Source: Pogonophryne albipinna
Taxonomy: Eukaryota > Chordata > Actinopteri > Perciformes > Artedidraconidae
Reading direction: 5' to 3'
DNA: 64,000 nucleotides
NCBI GenBank assembly: GCA_028583405.1
Contig: JAPTMU010000116.1
Location: 417,501-481,500, forward strand
Made by a program: the position numbers and the translations under genes. Below the pieces are notes generated by a model that searched no databases, was not told where the DNA came from, and was given only the letters and a program-made list of their open reading frames with translations. Each line of letters opens with the position of its first letter. The stretch's first letter is position 1. Positions 22,349 to 33,646 of this stretch are shown here, piece after piece.

Positions 22349-25222
22349 ATGTCATCTGAGCGCACTTATTACTCCATATTATACACCCACCACTGGTCCG
22401 TTACAATCCCAGCTGTACCGAAAACCTGGAGTGGATTCCACTGCCCTCTTCTCAGAGCTGGTCCAAATTCCTGGAGTGGATCCCACCGCCCTCTGCTCAG
22501 AGCTGGCCCAAATACCTGGAGTGGATTCCACTGCCCTCTGCTCAGAGCTCGCCCAAATACCTGGAGTGGATTCCACCGCCCTCTGCTCAGAGCTGGCCCA
22601 AATACCTGGAGTGGATTCTACTGCCCTCTGCTCAGAGCTGGTCCAAATTCCTGGAGTGGATCCCACTGCCCTCTGCTCAGAGCTGGCCCAAATACCTGGA
22701 GTGGATTCCACCGCCCTCAACCACCAAAAACTGATAATAACATACTTCCTTCCACCTCCTCTCCGCTCCTCCCCCCATTTCACATTCCTCCCCGCAATGT
22801 CAACCTGGACAACCTCTTACCTCTTCAGCCTGTGATCACACCACGCCCCTCCCACTCAACTAACATTGCCCTCCTTAACATCCGATCACTCAACAAGAAA
22901 GCCCTCATCCTCCATGAACTAATCTTGGAAAAATCCCTTGATTTCCTTCTGCTCACCGAAACCTGGCAACAGCCAGATGACTTCTTCTCCCTCAATCAAA
23001 CATCCCCCCCTGGCTTTAAATACATCACTAAACCCCGCCCCTCCTGCCGTGGTGGCGGCCTTGCTGTAATCCACAATCAGAACATCCAGATCACAGAACT
23101 AACCCTCCCCTCAGTATCATCCTTTGAATTCATTGCCTTCAAAGCCCCTCCCTCACTGACAGTCATCCTCATCTACCGGCCTCCTAAACCTCATCCCTCC
23201 TTCCTCTCCAATTTCACTGAATTCCTCACACTTGCCTCATCCCTCTCTCAACGTCTGTTACTACTTGGTGACCTCAACATTCACATTGACTCACCCACCT
23301 GCAAGCTGGCATCCGAATTCACAACCCTACTGGACCATTTCTCTATCACCCAACATGTCACCTTCCCCACCCATGACAAAGGACACATTCTTTATCTCGT
23401 CTGCTCTACCAACCTCCCAGTGATTGACCTCCACCCTTGCCCATTTCCCCTCTCCGACCATAAACTCATACAATTCACCATTTCCCCCCCCACCCGAAAC
23501 CCCTGCCCACCCAGAAACATCACCTTCCGTAATCTACACTCCATTGACCATAACCATCTCTCCGAACTGCTATCGTCTAATCTCCGCCTGGACGCAACCC
23601 TCAGCTCACCTGATGATCTGCTCAACCACCTCAACACCACCCTACTCACCTCCCTCAACACTTTAGCCCCCCTCAAAAATAAAACTGTTACTTTCAAGAC
23701 CTCCTCACCCTGGTTCACACCCGCACTGCGTAAAATGAAGCAGCGAGGCCGCCAACTTGAACGTCTTTCAAAGAAATCATCCCTCACAGTCCATTACATA
23801 AGCTACAAACTCCATCTCAATGCATACAAAGATGCTCTTATTGCCGCTAAATCTGCCTACCTCTCCAACATCTTCACTGACCCCTCCTGTAACCCCAGGA
23901 CCCTCTTCTCCACAGTTAACAAGCTCTTCAAGCCTCGTGCTGATAACCTCCCTACTTCTACTTCCGCTACTTGCAGCTCATTCCTCCAGTTTTTCGCAGA
24001 CAAAATTAACGCCATTAACCACTCCTTCTCAGCTCCATCTGACATACAAGCATCTCCCCCAACCTCCACCGCTACCATTTCTCCCCCCATCTCCCTTGAC
24101 CTCCTGACTCCTTCTCCCCAGCGCCGCCTCTCCCAGTTCAACCTGGTTACCCCACTTGAAATACTCCATCTGATCGGTTCCTCAAATCCCACAACCTGCT
24201 CCCTTGACCCTCTACCCACTCCTCTCCTGAAGTCCTGCCTCCCCGTCCTCTGCCCCTATCTTGCTAACCTTTTCAACTCCTCGCTGTCCCATGGAACCGT
24301 CCCCTCTGCCTTCAAAACTGCTGCCGTTACTCCAATCCTCAAAAAACCTGGTCTTGATCCCTCCTCCCTCACTAATTACCGCCCCATCTCCAACCTACCA
24401 TTCCTCTCAAAAACTCTTGAACGCATTGTAGCCAAACAAATTCACTGCCATCTCCATACCAACCAGCTTTATGAACCCCTTCAGTCTGGATTTCGTCCTC
24501 ACCACAGTACAGAAACTGCACTCGTCAAAGTCCTCAATGACCTCCTCACCTCTGCTGACACTGGTTCCCTCAATATTCTCATCCTCCTTGACCTGAGTGC
24601 AGCCTTCGATACCGTGAGCCACAACATCCTGCTCACCCGACTCAGGGACATTGGTATTGAAGGTATTGCACTCAGATGGCTCCAGTCCTACCTCACTGAA
24701 CGATCCCACTTCATCTCCCTCCCCAACCACTCCTCTGCCACAGCTTCAGTCACCCAAGCCGTTCCTCAAGGATCAGTACTTGGCCCCCTCCTCTTCATCA
24801 TTTACATCCTCCCCCTCAGTCAGATACTCCGCCACTTCAACCTGGACTTCCACTGCTATGCTGATGACTCTCAGATCTACCTCAGCACTAAATCCCTCCA
24901 TAACCCACCCCTTACCCACATCGATTCCTGTCTGACAGCTATTAAAACTTGGATGCAACAAAACCTCCTCAAACTGAACAGCAACAAAACAGAACTCCTC
25001 CTAATCGGCTCCAAATCCACCCTCAGCAAGGTCACTAACATAACACTCACCATCGATGGCACCATTGTTTCCCCCTCCAATCAGGCACGCAACCTTGGCG
25101 TAATCTTTGACCCCACCCTCTCCCTCGAACCTCACATCCGCCAAACAGTAAAAACCTCATTTTTCCACCTCCGCAATATTGCAAAAATCCTACCCTCTCT
25201 CACCCGCCCCGCAGCCGAATGA
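22349..25222 (+). pseudogene. L2 LINE ORF: endonuclease and reverse transcriptase, premature stop
   Basis: 957 codons. Endonuclease: LLNIRSLNKKA, LLLTETW and LLLGDLNIHI motifs at about 22,870-23,290 and PLSDHKLIQF at about 23,450. The usual aspartate of the TLDL motif is Tyr here (HILYLVCS), which may weaken the enzyme. Reverse transcriptase: LKKPGLDPSSLTNYRPIS, ILLDLSAAFDTVSH, PQGSVLGPLLF and the catalytic CYADDSQIY at about 24,855. The frame ends with TGA at 25,220, where related LINEs read through; the same frame then continues LIHAFISSRLDYCNSLLYG. A second lesion, a frameshift near 25,365, moves the end (DLHWLPVSHRINYNIL ... RLKTHLFNSVYP) to another frame. A different frame covers the N-terminus (22,110-22,835), so a third frame change is likely. 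Confidence 0.85.
22427..22715 (+). repeat. 45-bp minisatellite inside the LINE N-terminal region
   Basis: Six full 45-bp units and a partial seventh. In one frame they encode a 15-residue repeat (GVDSTALCSELAQIP); in the next frame they are also open (WSGFHCPLLRAGPNT). Because 45 is a multiple of three, copy-number change does not shift either frame. Confidence 0.9.
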
Positions 25223-25971
25223 CTAATCCATGCCTTCATTTCCTCCCGCCTTGACTACTGCAACTCACTTCTTTACGGCATCAGCACTACATCCCTCAAC
25301 GGACTCCAACGGGTTCAAAATGCAGCTGCACGTCTCCTCACGCATACCAAATCATGGCATCACATCACCCCTCAAAGACCTCCACTGGCTTCCTGTCTCC
25401 CATCGCATCAACTACAACATTCTGGTCCACACCTACAAAGCACTCCACCATCTGGCCTCCTCTTATCTCACAAACCTTCTCACTCCTTATCAACCCCCAC
25501 GGTCCCTCAGATCCACCGCAGCCGGACTCCTATCCATTCCCACATCCACACTCTGCAGCTTTGGGAACAGAGCCTTCTCAGTGGCAGCTCCTAGGCTCTG
25601 GAATTCCCTCCCCCAAGATCTCCGTGACTCTGAGTCCCACACAGTCTTTCAGTCCCGCCTCAAAACACATCTTTTCAACTCTGTCTACCCATAAGCCCCC
25701 CCCCCTCTCAATCAACTTCCTCTTTTTATTTTTTTATTTTACCATACTTACTTGTTTGCATGTCCTTGTTTGTCTACCCTCCCTCATTCTGTAAAGCGTC
25801 TTTGAGTTGTGAAAAGCGCTATATAAATAAAATGCATTATTATTATTATTATTATAGAGCAAGCCAGGAAGAAAGATAGGTCGTTCTGGCTCGGGAAACA
25901 CTTCGAAATGTGGAGAGGTTCTGAACAAAAAGACAATTATCAGTAATATAAAAACAGTTCAATATTTTAAG

Positions 25972-26045
25972 GAATAGATAGCCCAGTGGGTAGAGCCGGC
26001 GGCCCGAATGCGGCGATGTCCTCCGCGCAGCTGGTTCAAAGCCCG
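25972..26045 (+). mobile_element. tRNA-derived SINE-like fragment
   Basis: tagcccagtgggtagagc matches a pol III A box and ctggttcaaagcccgg matches a B box at the right distance. The acceptor stem does not pair properly, and an unrelated sequence follows the B box, so this is a SINE head or tRNA relic rather than a tRNA gene. Confidence 0.5.
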
Positions 26046-26393
26046 GAATGGATGTACTTTTAATCATTGCTTTTCAACTTTAATACTTTAATAACTGTTA
26101 AGAGGCCCTCTCCTCTCAAAAAAATGTCCAGCACTCTCTAGTCTCTTCTCAATAACCCAATGCACAATTATCAATCTTTAATTGCAAATAGAACATGATA
26201 TTCAGTCTTAGTGTGTGTGTGCATCGAATATTTTTCAAGGCAAAGATACGTTAAACCCACTGCAGCCTTGCAACTTCGCCAGGAGAGGTCGCGTTAACTG
26301 AAGCTTCGAGAAATGAACCTATTTCCGACACAATTGTCCAAGTGGTTCGATGCTTCATTCAAAGCTTCATTTTGCCATCACTAAGTACAGGCC

Positions 26394-26652
26394 TCTGGTC
26401 TTCTGAAGAGGTACAGAGGAAGCTGGAGCACAATCGGCCATTGTTGTTGTCGTCGTGTGAGCTGTGAGGGGTTTCCGCGCGGTTTGGCTTTATGAAGCAG
26501 GCACGCAAACGGTTACGTCATGACGCAAACGATGACCCAGCACCAGTCGGACTCTGGGCGGTGTGAAAAGAGCCGGAGCTAAACCGAATAACCGGTTCTG
26601 AACCTGAAAAGCTCTAGCACAGAGCTTGAACCGGAGTTGCGTTGGTGTGAAT
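26394..26652 (+). other. Remainder of the SANT-bearing element
   Basis: Starts with the probable continuation of the split SANT-like ORF (WSSEEVQRKLE). It ends with a GC-rich stretch containing aaccggttctgaacc and agcttgaaccggagttg, which look like transposon subterminal sequence. Delimitation is uncertain. Confidence 0.35.
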
Positions 26653-26885
26653 GAGGTACATGTGAGGTCGGCCCAGACCCTAGGGGTTTTTAAATCTACT
26701 CTTAAGACACCCTCTATCTAAGGATAGAGGGTGTCATTTTTCTCATACTGATATTCTGAACAATCTGTGCTGTTGTATTTGCTGTAAAGTGTCTCTACTG
26801 TAGGCTATTTTTATTATATGTACAGCACTTTGGCTCGACCAAAAATCGTTTATAAATGTGCTATATAAATAAAACTTGATTTGAT
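26653..26885 (+). mobile_element. LINE 3' end with TTGAT-type tail, copy 1
   Basis: RSAQTLGVFKSTLKT followed soon by a stop is the conserved C-terminus of L2-like LINE proteins. The 3' UTR ends tgtacagcactttggctcga ... aaaacttgatttgatttga. It is probably the 3' end of the LINE that starts at 19,291, though the sequence between the two pieces in an intact LINE is missing. Confidence 0.75.
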
Positions 26886-27007
26886 TTGACACTTCTTCTC
26901 CCTGGCCTTCTAGTCAGAGTGGAGCACGACTCCTGACTTTTGTGTTTTTTATATATCTGTTGTAATTTATTGTCTTTTATTGTGATTGTAGTAATGTGTT
27001 TTTATTA

Positions 27008-27087
27008 CATGTACAGCACTTTGGCTCGACCAACAATCGCTTTTAAATGTGCTTTATAAATAAAACTTGATCTGATTTGATTTGATT
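27008..27087 (+). mobile_element. LINE 3' tail, copy 2
   Basis: Second copy of the tgtacagcactttggctcga tail, also ending in ttgatctgatttgatttga. It stands directly before family X resumes at 27,091. Confidence 0.75.
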
Positions 27088-27090
27088 AGA

Positions 27091-27200
27091 GTCAGGCACA
27101 CGAGTCCGTTTGAGTGTGTGTGCCGGTGTCTGAACGCTCACTCACTCACTGCTCGCTTTGTAGCTGACAACTGTCCCTGCTAGGCTACTAGCTTGCATTG
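27091..27200 (-). repeat. Interspersed repeat family X, copy 2 (part 2)
   Basis: Reverse complement of about 3895-3990 (cacacgagtccgtttgag, ccggtgtctgaacgctcac). It continues the block that broke off at 19,290, so everything between is inserted DNA. Confidence 0.75.
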
Positions 27201-27246
27201 TTATCAGGCGCGCCGGATTCATTTTAGAAGTGGGGGGGGGGGCAAA

Positions 27247-27499
27247 AAAGTGCGTGTGTATGGCTCATAGACGTATGGCCCAGCGCCATATAGAGAGAAT
27301 CTCATTTGCTAATATAGAATGCTTATACAAGGACAGAGTTTCAAAATTGGCACACAATATTGTGAGTGACCTGAGGCACCCTCTTGCCTCTTACTTTGAA
27401 CTGTTGCCATCCGGGCGGAGATATCGTCCCCCTCTGTTAAAAAAGAACAGATCTCGGCTGTCTTTCGTCCCACAAGCCATCAAACTCCTAAATAAATGA
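27247..27499 (+). mobile_element. LINE C-terminal fragment, second type
   Basis: Open frame ending HPLASYFELLPSGRRYRPPL ... SFVPQAIKLLNK and a stop. The LPSGRRYR ... NR ... SF(I/V)P.AI.LLN pattern is a common C-terminus of non-LTR retrotransposon ORF2 proteins, distinct from the L2-like ends nearby. It is truncated on the left after a G-run at 27,231. Confidence 0.7.
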
Positions 27500-27777
27500 T
27501 GACTAGGACGCACTGTTTACCCAGCTGGTCTGGCCCTGTCCCCCCTATTTCGCAAATGAGGGCCTATAGGCAGGGGTGCACATCTTTTTTGCCCTGGTTC
27601 TCAAAGGAGCACCTGGAGATGTTGCTTGGTGCTCATCCTTAAAATGAAATAAACCGTAACTTTTGAGGGGGTCTTGACTTTATTTGCCAGACACACGGCA
27701 CTGAACACTATGCAGAGGTGAACACAGAACACACATGCAGAGGTGAACACAAGACAACATTAGCACGACCAGTAATC
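27500..27777. other. hAT-like terminal region
   Basis: caggggtgcacatctttttt at about 27,567 resembles a hAT terminus, and tgccctggttctcaaaggag follows. It probably belongs to the same element as the transposase-like tail at 27,778-27,929. Confidence 0.4.
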
Positions 27778-27929
27778 CTACAAGCTGTCATCACTACCCT
27801 CCTGACTGTTCTCCTCACTGTCTTCCTCTCTGTCAGACATGGTAGCTGATGATGTAGGCGTACTACTTTCTCTCTGGTTGAGTCTGATTAGCTGCATCCA
27901 CAAGTCAACAGCTGGTTTTGGGTCGAAAG
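27778..27929 (-). pseudogene. hAT-transposase-like C-terminus, split by the Gypsy insertion
   Basis: On the minus strand the frame runs from 41,499 upwards (LSKMTTETF) directly into DPKPAVDLWMQLIRLNQRE at 27,929 once the Gypsy element and one GAAAG duplication are removed. It ends in an acidic tail (SDREEDSEENSQEGSDDSL) and a TAG at 27,778-27,780. The KPAVDLWM segment resembles the C-terminal part of ZNF862/hAT-like proteins. Upstream exons are not recognised. Confidence 0.6.
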
Positions 27930-28570
27930 TGTTAAGCTCCGTGATCGCTTTTCAGGACTGAACCCACAATATAAACACGGACAGAAAAACAGGAGTTTGC
28001 AGCAAAAGGTTTTAATTTCTAATCGTGACAGGGGATACTAACTGTTGTTAATATAGTCCAGGAAAGGGGATAAAAAAGCGAGGGAATGGAGATCCTCAGC
28101 CGAGGCTCCGGAGTGAGCTGGGGATATCGCCAGGCAGATGAAAGGTGGGTTGAGCCTGTGTCTTTACGCTCCCGAGAGCGAGTAGGTTGGAGCAGGAGTT
28201 AGAGTTTGTCTTACCGGACAGGAGTGTGGCGAGCAGGAGTTTCAGAGCCGAGGGGAGCGAGCAGGCTGGAGCTGGTAGCGTAGCAGATGAATCCGACGAG
28301 GAAGTGGCTGGACGTGGCTCGCGGAGGAGGTGATGATGGGTTCAGTGTAATCTTGACGACGAACTGGTGAAGACTGGATGAGGAGACCGGGTTAATAAGC
28401 AGGTGTGGATGAGTAGATGATCAGGATGAATGAGTAGCAGCTGCGGAGATGAATTGGCGGGAACCAGAAGTAGGTCAGCCACGCCCAGCCCGGGAGACAA
28501 ACACAGACAGACAACAACAGACAACAAACAAAAAGGGAAGCAGAAGGAGGGAGTACTGCAAATCCTTACA
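27930..28570 (-). repeat. Gypsy 3' LTR
   Basis: 641 bp, about 97 percent alike to the interrupted 5' LTR by eye. On the sense (minus) strand TTATTAA lies 30 nt before ACCAGTTCGT (28,359-28,368), the likely transcription start. ATTAAA at 28,011-28,016 may be the polyA signal. Confidence 0.9.
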
Positions 28571-28592
28571 GTACCCCCCCCCCCTCAACGGG
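28571..28592 (-). promoter_or_regulatory. Polypurine tract
   Basis: On the minus strand a purine run dominated by G (TTGAGGGGGGG...) ends directly before the 3' LTR, the expected site for plus-strand priming. Confidence 0.75.
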
Positions 28593-30585
28593 AGCCTCCT
28601 GGCGACCACCAGGCCTGTCAGGATGGGCCCTGTGGAATTCCCTGACCATGACTGGGTCCATGATTCGAGAACGAGGAACCCAACAACGTTCTTCCAAGTT
28701 GTAGCCCTCCCAGTCCACCAAGTATTGTAGACCCCTACCCCGGCATCTAACATCCAGGAGACGCCGCACGGAGTAGGCTGGATGGTTATCGATGAAGACG
28801 GGGGGGAGGAGGGGGAACGGCCGGAGGGCACAGGTCGCTGGTGAGAGCTGGCTTGATTTGAGAGACATGGAAAGTGGGATGGATTCTCATATTTCTGGGG
28901 AGCCTTAAACGGACAGCAGAGGGATTGATGAGTCGCACAATGGGGAAGGGACCAATAAACCGAGGGGACAGTTTCTTGGACTCGGTGAGGAGGGGGATGT
29001 TCTTGGAGGACAACCACACCGATTGTCCAAGGGCGTAAGGGGGAGCAACATGTCGACGGCGGTTGGCCGACTGTTGACTCCTGGCGGAAGTTTGGAGGAG
29101 AGCCAAGCGGGTGTCCTTCCAGATCTTACGGCAACGTTAGACATGTTGCTGGACAGAAGGAACAGCCAACTCACTCTACTCTTCGGGGAACAGGGGTGGC
29201 TGGTATCCCAGAGAGGCTTCAAAGGGTGAGAGTCCCGTGGCAGATGAGGTGAGGGAATTATGTGAGTATTCCACCCACGGTAGATGGGAGCTCCAGGTCC
29301 TCTGATTACTGTTGGCCACACAGCGGAGAGCAGACTTCAGGTCCTGATTTGCCCTCTCAGTTTGGCCGTTGGACTGGGGATGAAAGCCAGATGTTAGACT
29401 AACTGAAGCTCCAAGAGACTGACAAAAAGCCTTCCAAACCTGAGATGTGAATTGTGGACCACGGTCGGAGACAATGTCAGCTGGGATACCGTGTAGACGG
29501 AAAACATGCTGGGTTAGATGTTTGGAGGTCTCCAGGGCTGAAGGGAGCTTGGGTAGAGCAACAAAGTGTGCACACTTAGAGAAACGATCGACGACTGTTA
29601 GAATGGTTGTGATCCCTTGAGAGGGAAGCAGACCGGTGACAAAGTCCAGGGCTATATGTGACCAGGGTCGACTAGGGATTGGAAGGGGTTGGAGCAGCCC
29701 AGCGGGTTTCAGATGGGAGGCCTTGTTCCAAGCACAGGTTGTGCAAGCTGACACAAACTCCCTTGTGTCCCTGTCGACTGTAGGCCACCAGAAGTGTCTT
29801 CGGAGGAGAGAAAGTGTTCGATTGGCACCGGGATGATTCGAGAAACGGGAACTGTGGACCCACTGCAGGACTTGGGAACGAACAGAGTCGGGAACAAACT
29901 GACGGTTAGGCGGACCGCTTCCTGGGTCGGGTTGTTCCAAAAGGGCCTCTTGAATGGTATTGAGTCAGCAGAGGTTACTGGACTCACAGACGAGAACGAT
30001 CTGGACAGAGCATCAGGCTTGGTATTTTTGGAACCAGGGCGATAGGTGAGGGAGAAGTTGAAGCGGCCGAAGAAGAGAGCCCACCTAGCTTGTCGGGAGT
30101 TCAGCCGCTTGGCTGACTGGATGTATTCCAAATTGTTATGGTCCGTCCAAACCAGAAATGGCTGCTCGCTGCCCTCGAGCCAGTGTCTCCACTCCTCCAA
30201 AGCCATCTTCACTGCCAGCAGTTCCTTGTTGCCCACATCATAGTTTCTCTCCGCAGGGGAGAGATGGCGAGAGAAAAAAGCACACGGGTGAAGCTTATTG
30301 TTTGGCCCTGCTATCTGAGACAGGACAGCGCCCACTCCGATGTCTGATGCGTCAACCTCAACAACAAATTGTTTGCTGGAGTCCGGCTGGATGAGGATGG
30401 GGGCAGAAGTGAACAGAGACTTGAGTCTGAGAAAGGCCTCGTTAGCCTCAGAGGTCCAGGAGAACTTAACCTTGATGGAAGTGAGACTGGAGCGAGAATC
30501 TTTCCAGGATCCGCCTCCAGCCTGCCTTGTCTGATGATAAATCCAAGGAAGCTGACACGTTCCTGGTTAAACTCACACTTCTCAG
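28593..30585 (-). pseudogene. Gypsy pol, 3' half: RNase H, integrase, chromodomain
   Basis: Reading from high to low coordinates: RT end ([17 protein letters not shown], about 30,540), RNase H ([36 protein letters not shown], frame 29,709-30,335), and integrase (frame 29,176-29,940) with the HHCC zinc finger (NHPGANRT ... CTTCAWNK), [15 protein letters not shown] and NGQTERANQ catalytic-core motifs. A chromodomain ([17 protein letters not shown], about 28,652-28,790) follows. Frame changes occur near 30,500, 29,900-29,950 and 29,150. The chromodomain places it with chromoviruses, whose integrases are steered to chromatin marks. Confidence 0.92.
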
Positions 30586-32383
30586 TAGGGGTGGGCGATA
30601 TTGAAAAATATATTATCACGATATTTTTCAAGCAGTATCACGATAGACGATATATATCACGATATTTTTTCATGTCGGTTATTATGGTTATTTTTTAAGT
30701 TACTTAACAGTACAAGCACCTACAAGGTAACAGAAACTAAAACAAAAAGGAGTAACAGACCAACATAGCATTTCAAGCTGGTTTTATTTCTGAAATGAGT
30801 CCCTGAATGAACAATTCAACATTTTGATATGGCTTCAAGGCACAGTTTCTCAGTATAAAAATGAACTTTCTGAGGTAGCACTAGCAGTGAACATCAATAA
30901 ACATGAAAAGGAGGGTAAAACATAACTAAGTAAAACATAAAACATCAATGAGGAAAAGTCAGTGCCAAACAATTAAAATGTAAACTTTAGACTTGAAGTG
31001 CAATAAAAGACTTTAGCATAACTGAAGGGAAAAACTATATAAATACCTTATTGATAAAATAAAATATAAGCCAACAGAATCAAACAAGACAATAAATGAA
31101 GTGCAATACTGTCTGAATCCTGAATTTCCGCTGTCATAGCCCCCTGCGCCACGCACGGAGAGCCTCTTCCCCTCCCGCTCCCCCAGCCTCACATGCTGAT
31201 TTTAATTTCACCATATATCAAGCCCGATCGATTTCACAATGTCAGCGCACCTCTGCTTCCGTGTTGGTAGTTCAGTCCGAGTTGTTTGAGTGAGCAACAC
31301 ACTCTCACTCCCTAATCGTCCAGGAGCGACGTTTGGTCAGTGTCCGTGGCGTGCAGTTGCAACGCTCCTAGGCTCCTTCAGCTTCATAAAGGGACCAAAT
31401 AGCTTTCAACTGATTGCAATGTATTCCCATCTGCGGCAGGATTTGACGCTCATGGAAGCACGGCATTCGTTTGTGTCGGCTGCCCTTAAAGGCAATGTGA
31501 GCGTCCATTCTAATTGGATAACGGAGAATTGTACACCCGGAAGTAAGTATTCCGCTTACTGTCGGTTGATTTTACAGTGATATCTGCACTACTCATCGAC
31601 TAAAAAACACCAGATTATCCTTGTTAATTACACAACATTGATTGGTTTAAATTGTGTGCAATGCTTTTGTATTTTTCCCCTTCGATTCGGAGAAACAAAT
31701 ATTTTTTCGGAGTAAAGGATGGCAGAAGACACTACACTACCCAGAATCCCCAGCTATCGTTTGGACTACACCATGTGCTCTGTTTGACAAACCCCGTTTT
31801 TTTTCACCATTCATTCCAATGGCTGGCGTCTATGTCACCTGATCTTCAAATTTCTCCCTGCAGAAAAAAAAAACATGGCCGAACTTCGTTTTATTCTCGG
31901 TGGAAAATGCCTATTTTAAAGTTAGTTTGGCCATTAAAATGCGTTTTGATGTCATTTGATGTGAGAAATATGAGTTGTTATTTCAGATTATGTGTGCAGT
32001 GGATGTACATGATCTTTAGTTTGCTAGTTATTACGAAGATTACTTACCGTCTCTGTGGCTTCAGACTTGATCGCCGTTCAAATGACAGTTTTAATGATCT
32101 CAATGGGAATGGTTAGCGTTTCATATGCACGCAAATAAAATAAAATATAAGCCAACAGAATCAACCAAGACAATAAATGAAGTGCAATACTGTCTGAATC
32201 CTGACTAGACAGCTTTAGATCATGTCTTTCACATCAGTTTATTTTTTTATAGTTTTCTTCCAAAAAAAAAAATTCAATTTTTTTTTTTTTTTTTATCACG
32301 ATATGTACGATATCTCTGAAAAAGCATATCGTGGAGACCTAATATCGTCACGACGATATATATCGTCATATCGCCCACCCCTA
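30586..32383. mobile_element. hAT element inserted in Gypsy pol
   Basis: Ends taggggtgggcgatat and its exact inverse atatcgcccacccctaa-type terminus, with cttctcag on both sides (30,578-30,585; 32,384-32,391). Subterminal (atatcacgat)n words are inverted at the two ends. No transposase. The interior holds a 65-bp direct repeat (about 31,060 and 32,140, agtgcaatactgtctgaatc). It also holds a stretch (about 31,715-31,800 and 32,055-32,090) related to the palindromic THAP element at 37-40.8 kb. Confidence 0.93.
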
Positions 32384-32391
32384 CTTCTCAG

Positions 32392-33646
32392 CCTTGACGT
32401 ACAGCTTGTTCTCTAGCAGTCTCTGTAGAACCTGGCTGACGTGATTTTGGTGTTCCTCCAGGCTCTTGGAAAAGATCAAGATATCGTCGATGTAAACAAA
32501 AACAAACCGGTTGAGGAAATCCCGCAAAACATCATTCACCAGGGACTGAAAAACTGCTGGGGCATTTGAGAGTCCGAAGGGCATGACGAGGTACTCAAAG
32601 TGGCCAAGGGGAGTGTTAAAGGCGGTCTTCCACTCATCACCTTGGCGGATCCGAACCAAGTGGTAAGCGTTTCTGAGATCCAGCTTTGAGAAGATGGTGG
32701 CACCTTGGAGAGGCTCAAAAGCAGAGTTAATCAGGGGAAGTGGGTACTTGTTCTTCACAGTGATGTTATTCAATGCACGGAAGTCAATACAGGGACGTAG
32801 TGATTTATCCTTCTTGTCCACGAAGAAAAACCCCGCACCCAGAGGGGAGGAAGAAGGACGGATTATTCCAGAAGCCAGAGAATCACCGATATATTTCTCC
32901 ATGGCCTCTCTCTCAGGCCGGGACAGATTATAGAGTTTGCTTGTTGGTAACGGCGCTCCAGGAAGCAAATCGACGGGGCAGTCATATGGACGGTGAGGAG
33001 GGAGAGAAAGAGCCTTATCCTTGCAGAAAACTTCCCCCAGATTGTGGTAAACCTCAGGTACGCCAGATACATCCACATCAGAAGAATCACAAGGAGCAGA
33101 CACTGGTTTAGCAGGAAATGGAGGTATAGCTGATTGCAAACAGTTAAGGTGACACTTCTGATTCCAAGCAATTATCCTTCCTCCAGCCCAATCAATATGA
33201 GGGTTGTGAGCGCGAAGCCAAGGGTAACCAAGAACCAACGGGGTAGATGGAGCGGAAATGACCTTGAGTTGGATCTGTTCTCTGTGATTCCCCGAAATAA
33301 ACAGAGTTACAGGTAAGGTCTGCTGGGTCACCCTAGAGATGCGTTGGCCATTTAAGGCATAAGCAGTCATGGGGTCCGATAAGGATTCCAATTTAATTCC
33401 CAGCTGGTTGGCAAGCTCTAGGTCCACAAAACTGTCCTCAGCACCAGAGTCTATGAGGGCGTAAAGGGGAAAGGTCTGAGAGTTGGAACAGAGTCTGGCA
33501 GGTATGAGGAAACGGCGCAAAGTAGGGGCAATAATTGAGGTAGGAAGTGTACTCGTCAGGACCCCCAAATTCACCGACGAGCGCCTGCGTTTGGGTGGAC
33601 AGGGCAACCGGCAAGGAGATGCCCCAGTTTGCCACAATACAGGCAC
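32392..33646 (-). pseudogene. Gypsy pol, 5' half: protease and reverse transcriptase
   Basis: One open frame. Aspartic protease motif [13 protein letters not shown] at about residue 66 (near 33,450), then reverse transcriptase: [41 protein letters not shown] and the catalytic [11 protein letters not shown] (about 32,480). It ends at KLYVKAEK where the hAT element interrupts; the reading resumes beyond 30,585 with [13 protein letters not shown]. Confidence 0.93.

Larger units (their letters stand above)
21690..25855 (+). mobile_element. Nearly full-length L2-type LINE
   Basis: Contains an apurinic endonuclease and reverse transcriptase in one long frame (22,349-25,222), a C-terminal domain in broken frames to 25,694, and a 3' tail cgtctttgagttgtgaaaag ... 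ending in (ATT)n at about 25,838-25,855. The terminal microsatellite and domain order fit the L2 clade. The 5' boundary is an estimate from where GC-richer sequence starts. Confidence 0.8.
20781..26383. mobile_element. hAT element with AGTACAGG target duplication
   Basis: agtacagg is found at 20,773-20,780 and again at 26,384-26,391. Ends: tagtgatgacagtttgac ... gaagcttcga, and inverted tagtgatggcaaaatgaagc. Repeats of the word gaagcttcga and 'tcaaatcacgtgacat(a/g)tgacgt' occur near the left end. No transposase remains; the interior is dominated by an L2-type LINE (about 21,690-25,855) and a tRNA-like SINE piece. Between 21,070 and 21,690 there is AT-rich DNA with another undefined repeat (about 21,190-21,640). 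Confidence 0.85.
19615..26393. mobile_element. PIF/Harbinger-like MITE split by a hAT element
   Basis: The left end ggggtatactacgaagcagg is the inverse of the right end, where cttcgtagtacaggcc (about 20,768-20,780, continuing at 26,384-26,393) closes the element. A subterminal unit of about 135 bp, also starting with a gggggtataccacgaagc motif, is duplicated at about 19,751. The class call rests on end sequences only; a short target duplication was not proven. Confidence 0.55.

Noticed and set aside
25972..26045. tRNA gene
   Set aside because: Boxes A and B are present but stems do not pair and the context is transposon DNA.
28430..29940. Plus-strand frames across the Gypsy integrase and LTR
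   Set aside because: They lie opposite a clear minus-strand integrase and chromodomain.
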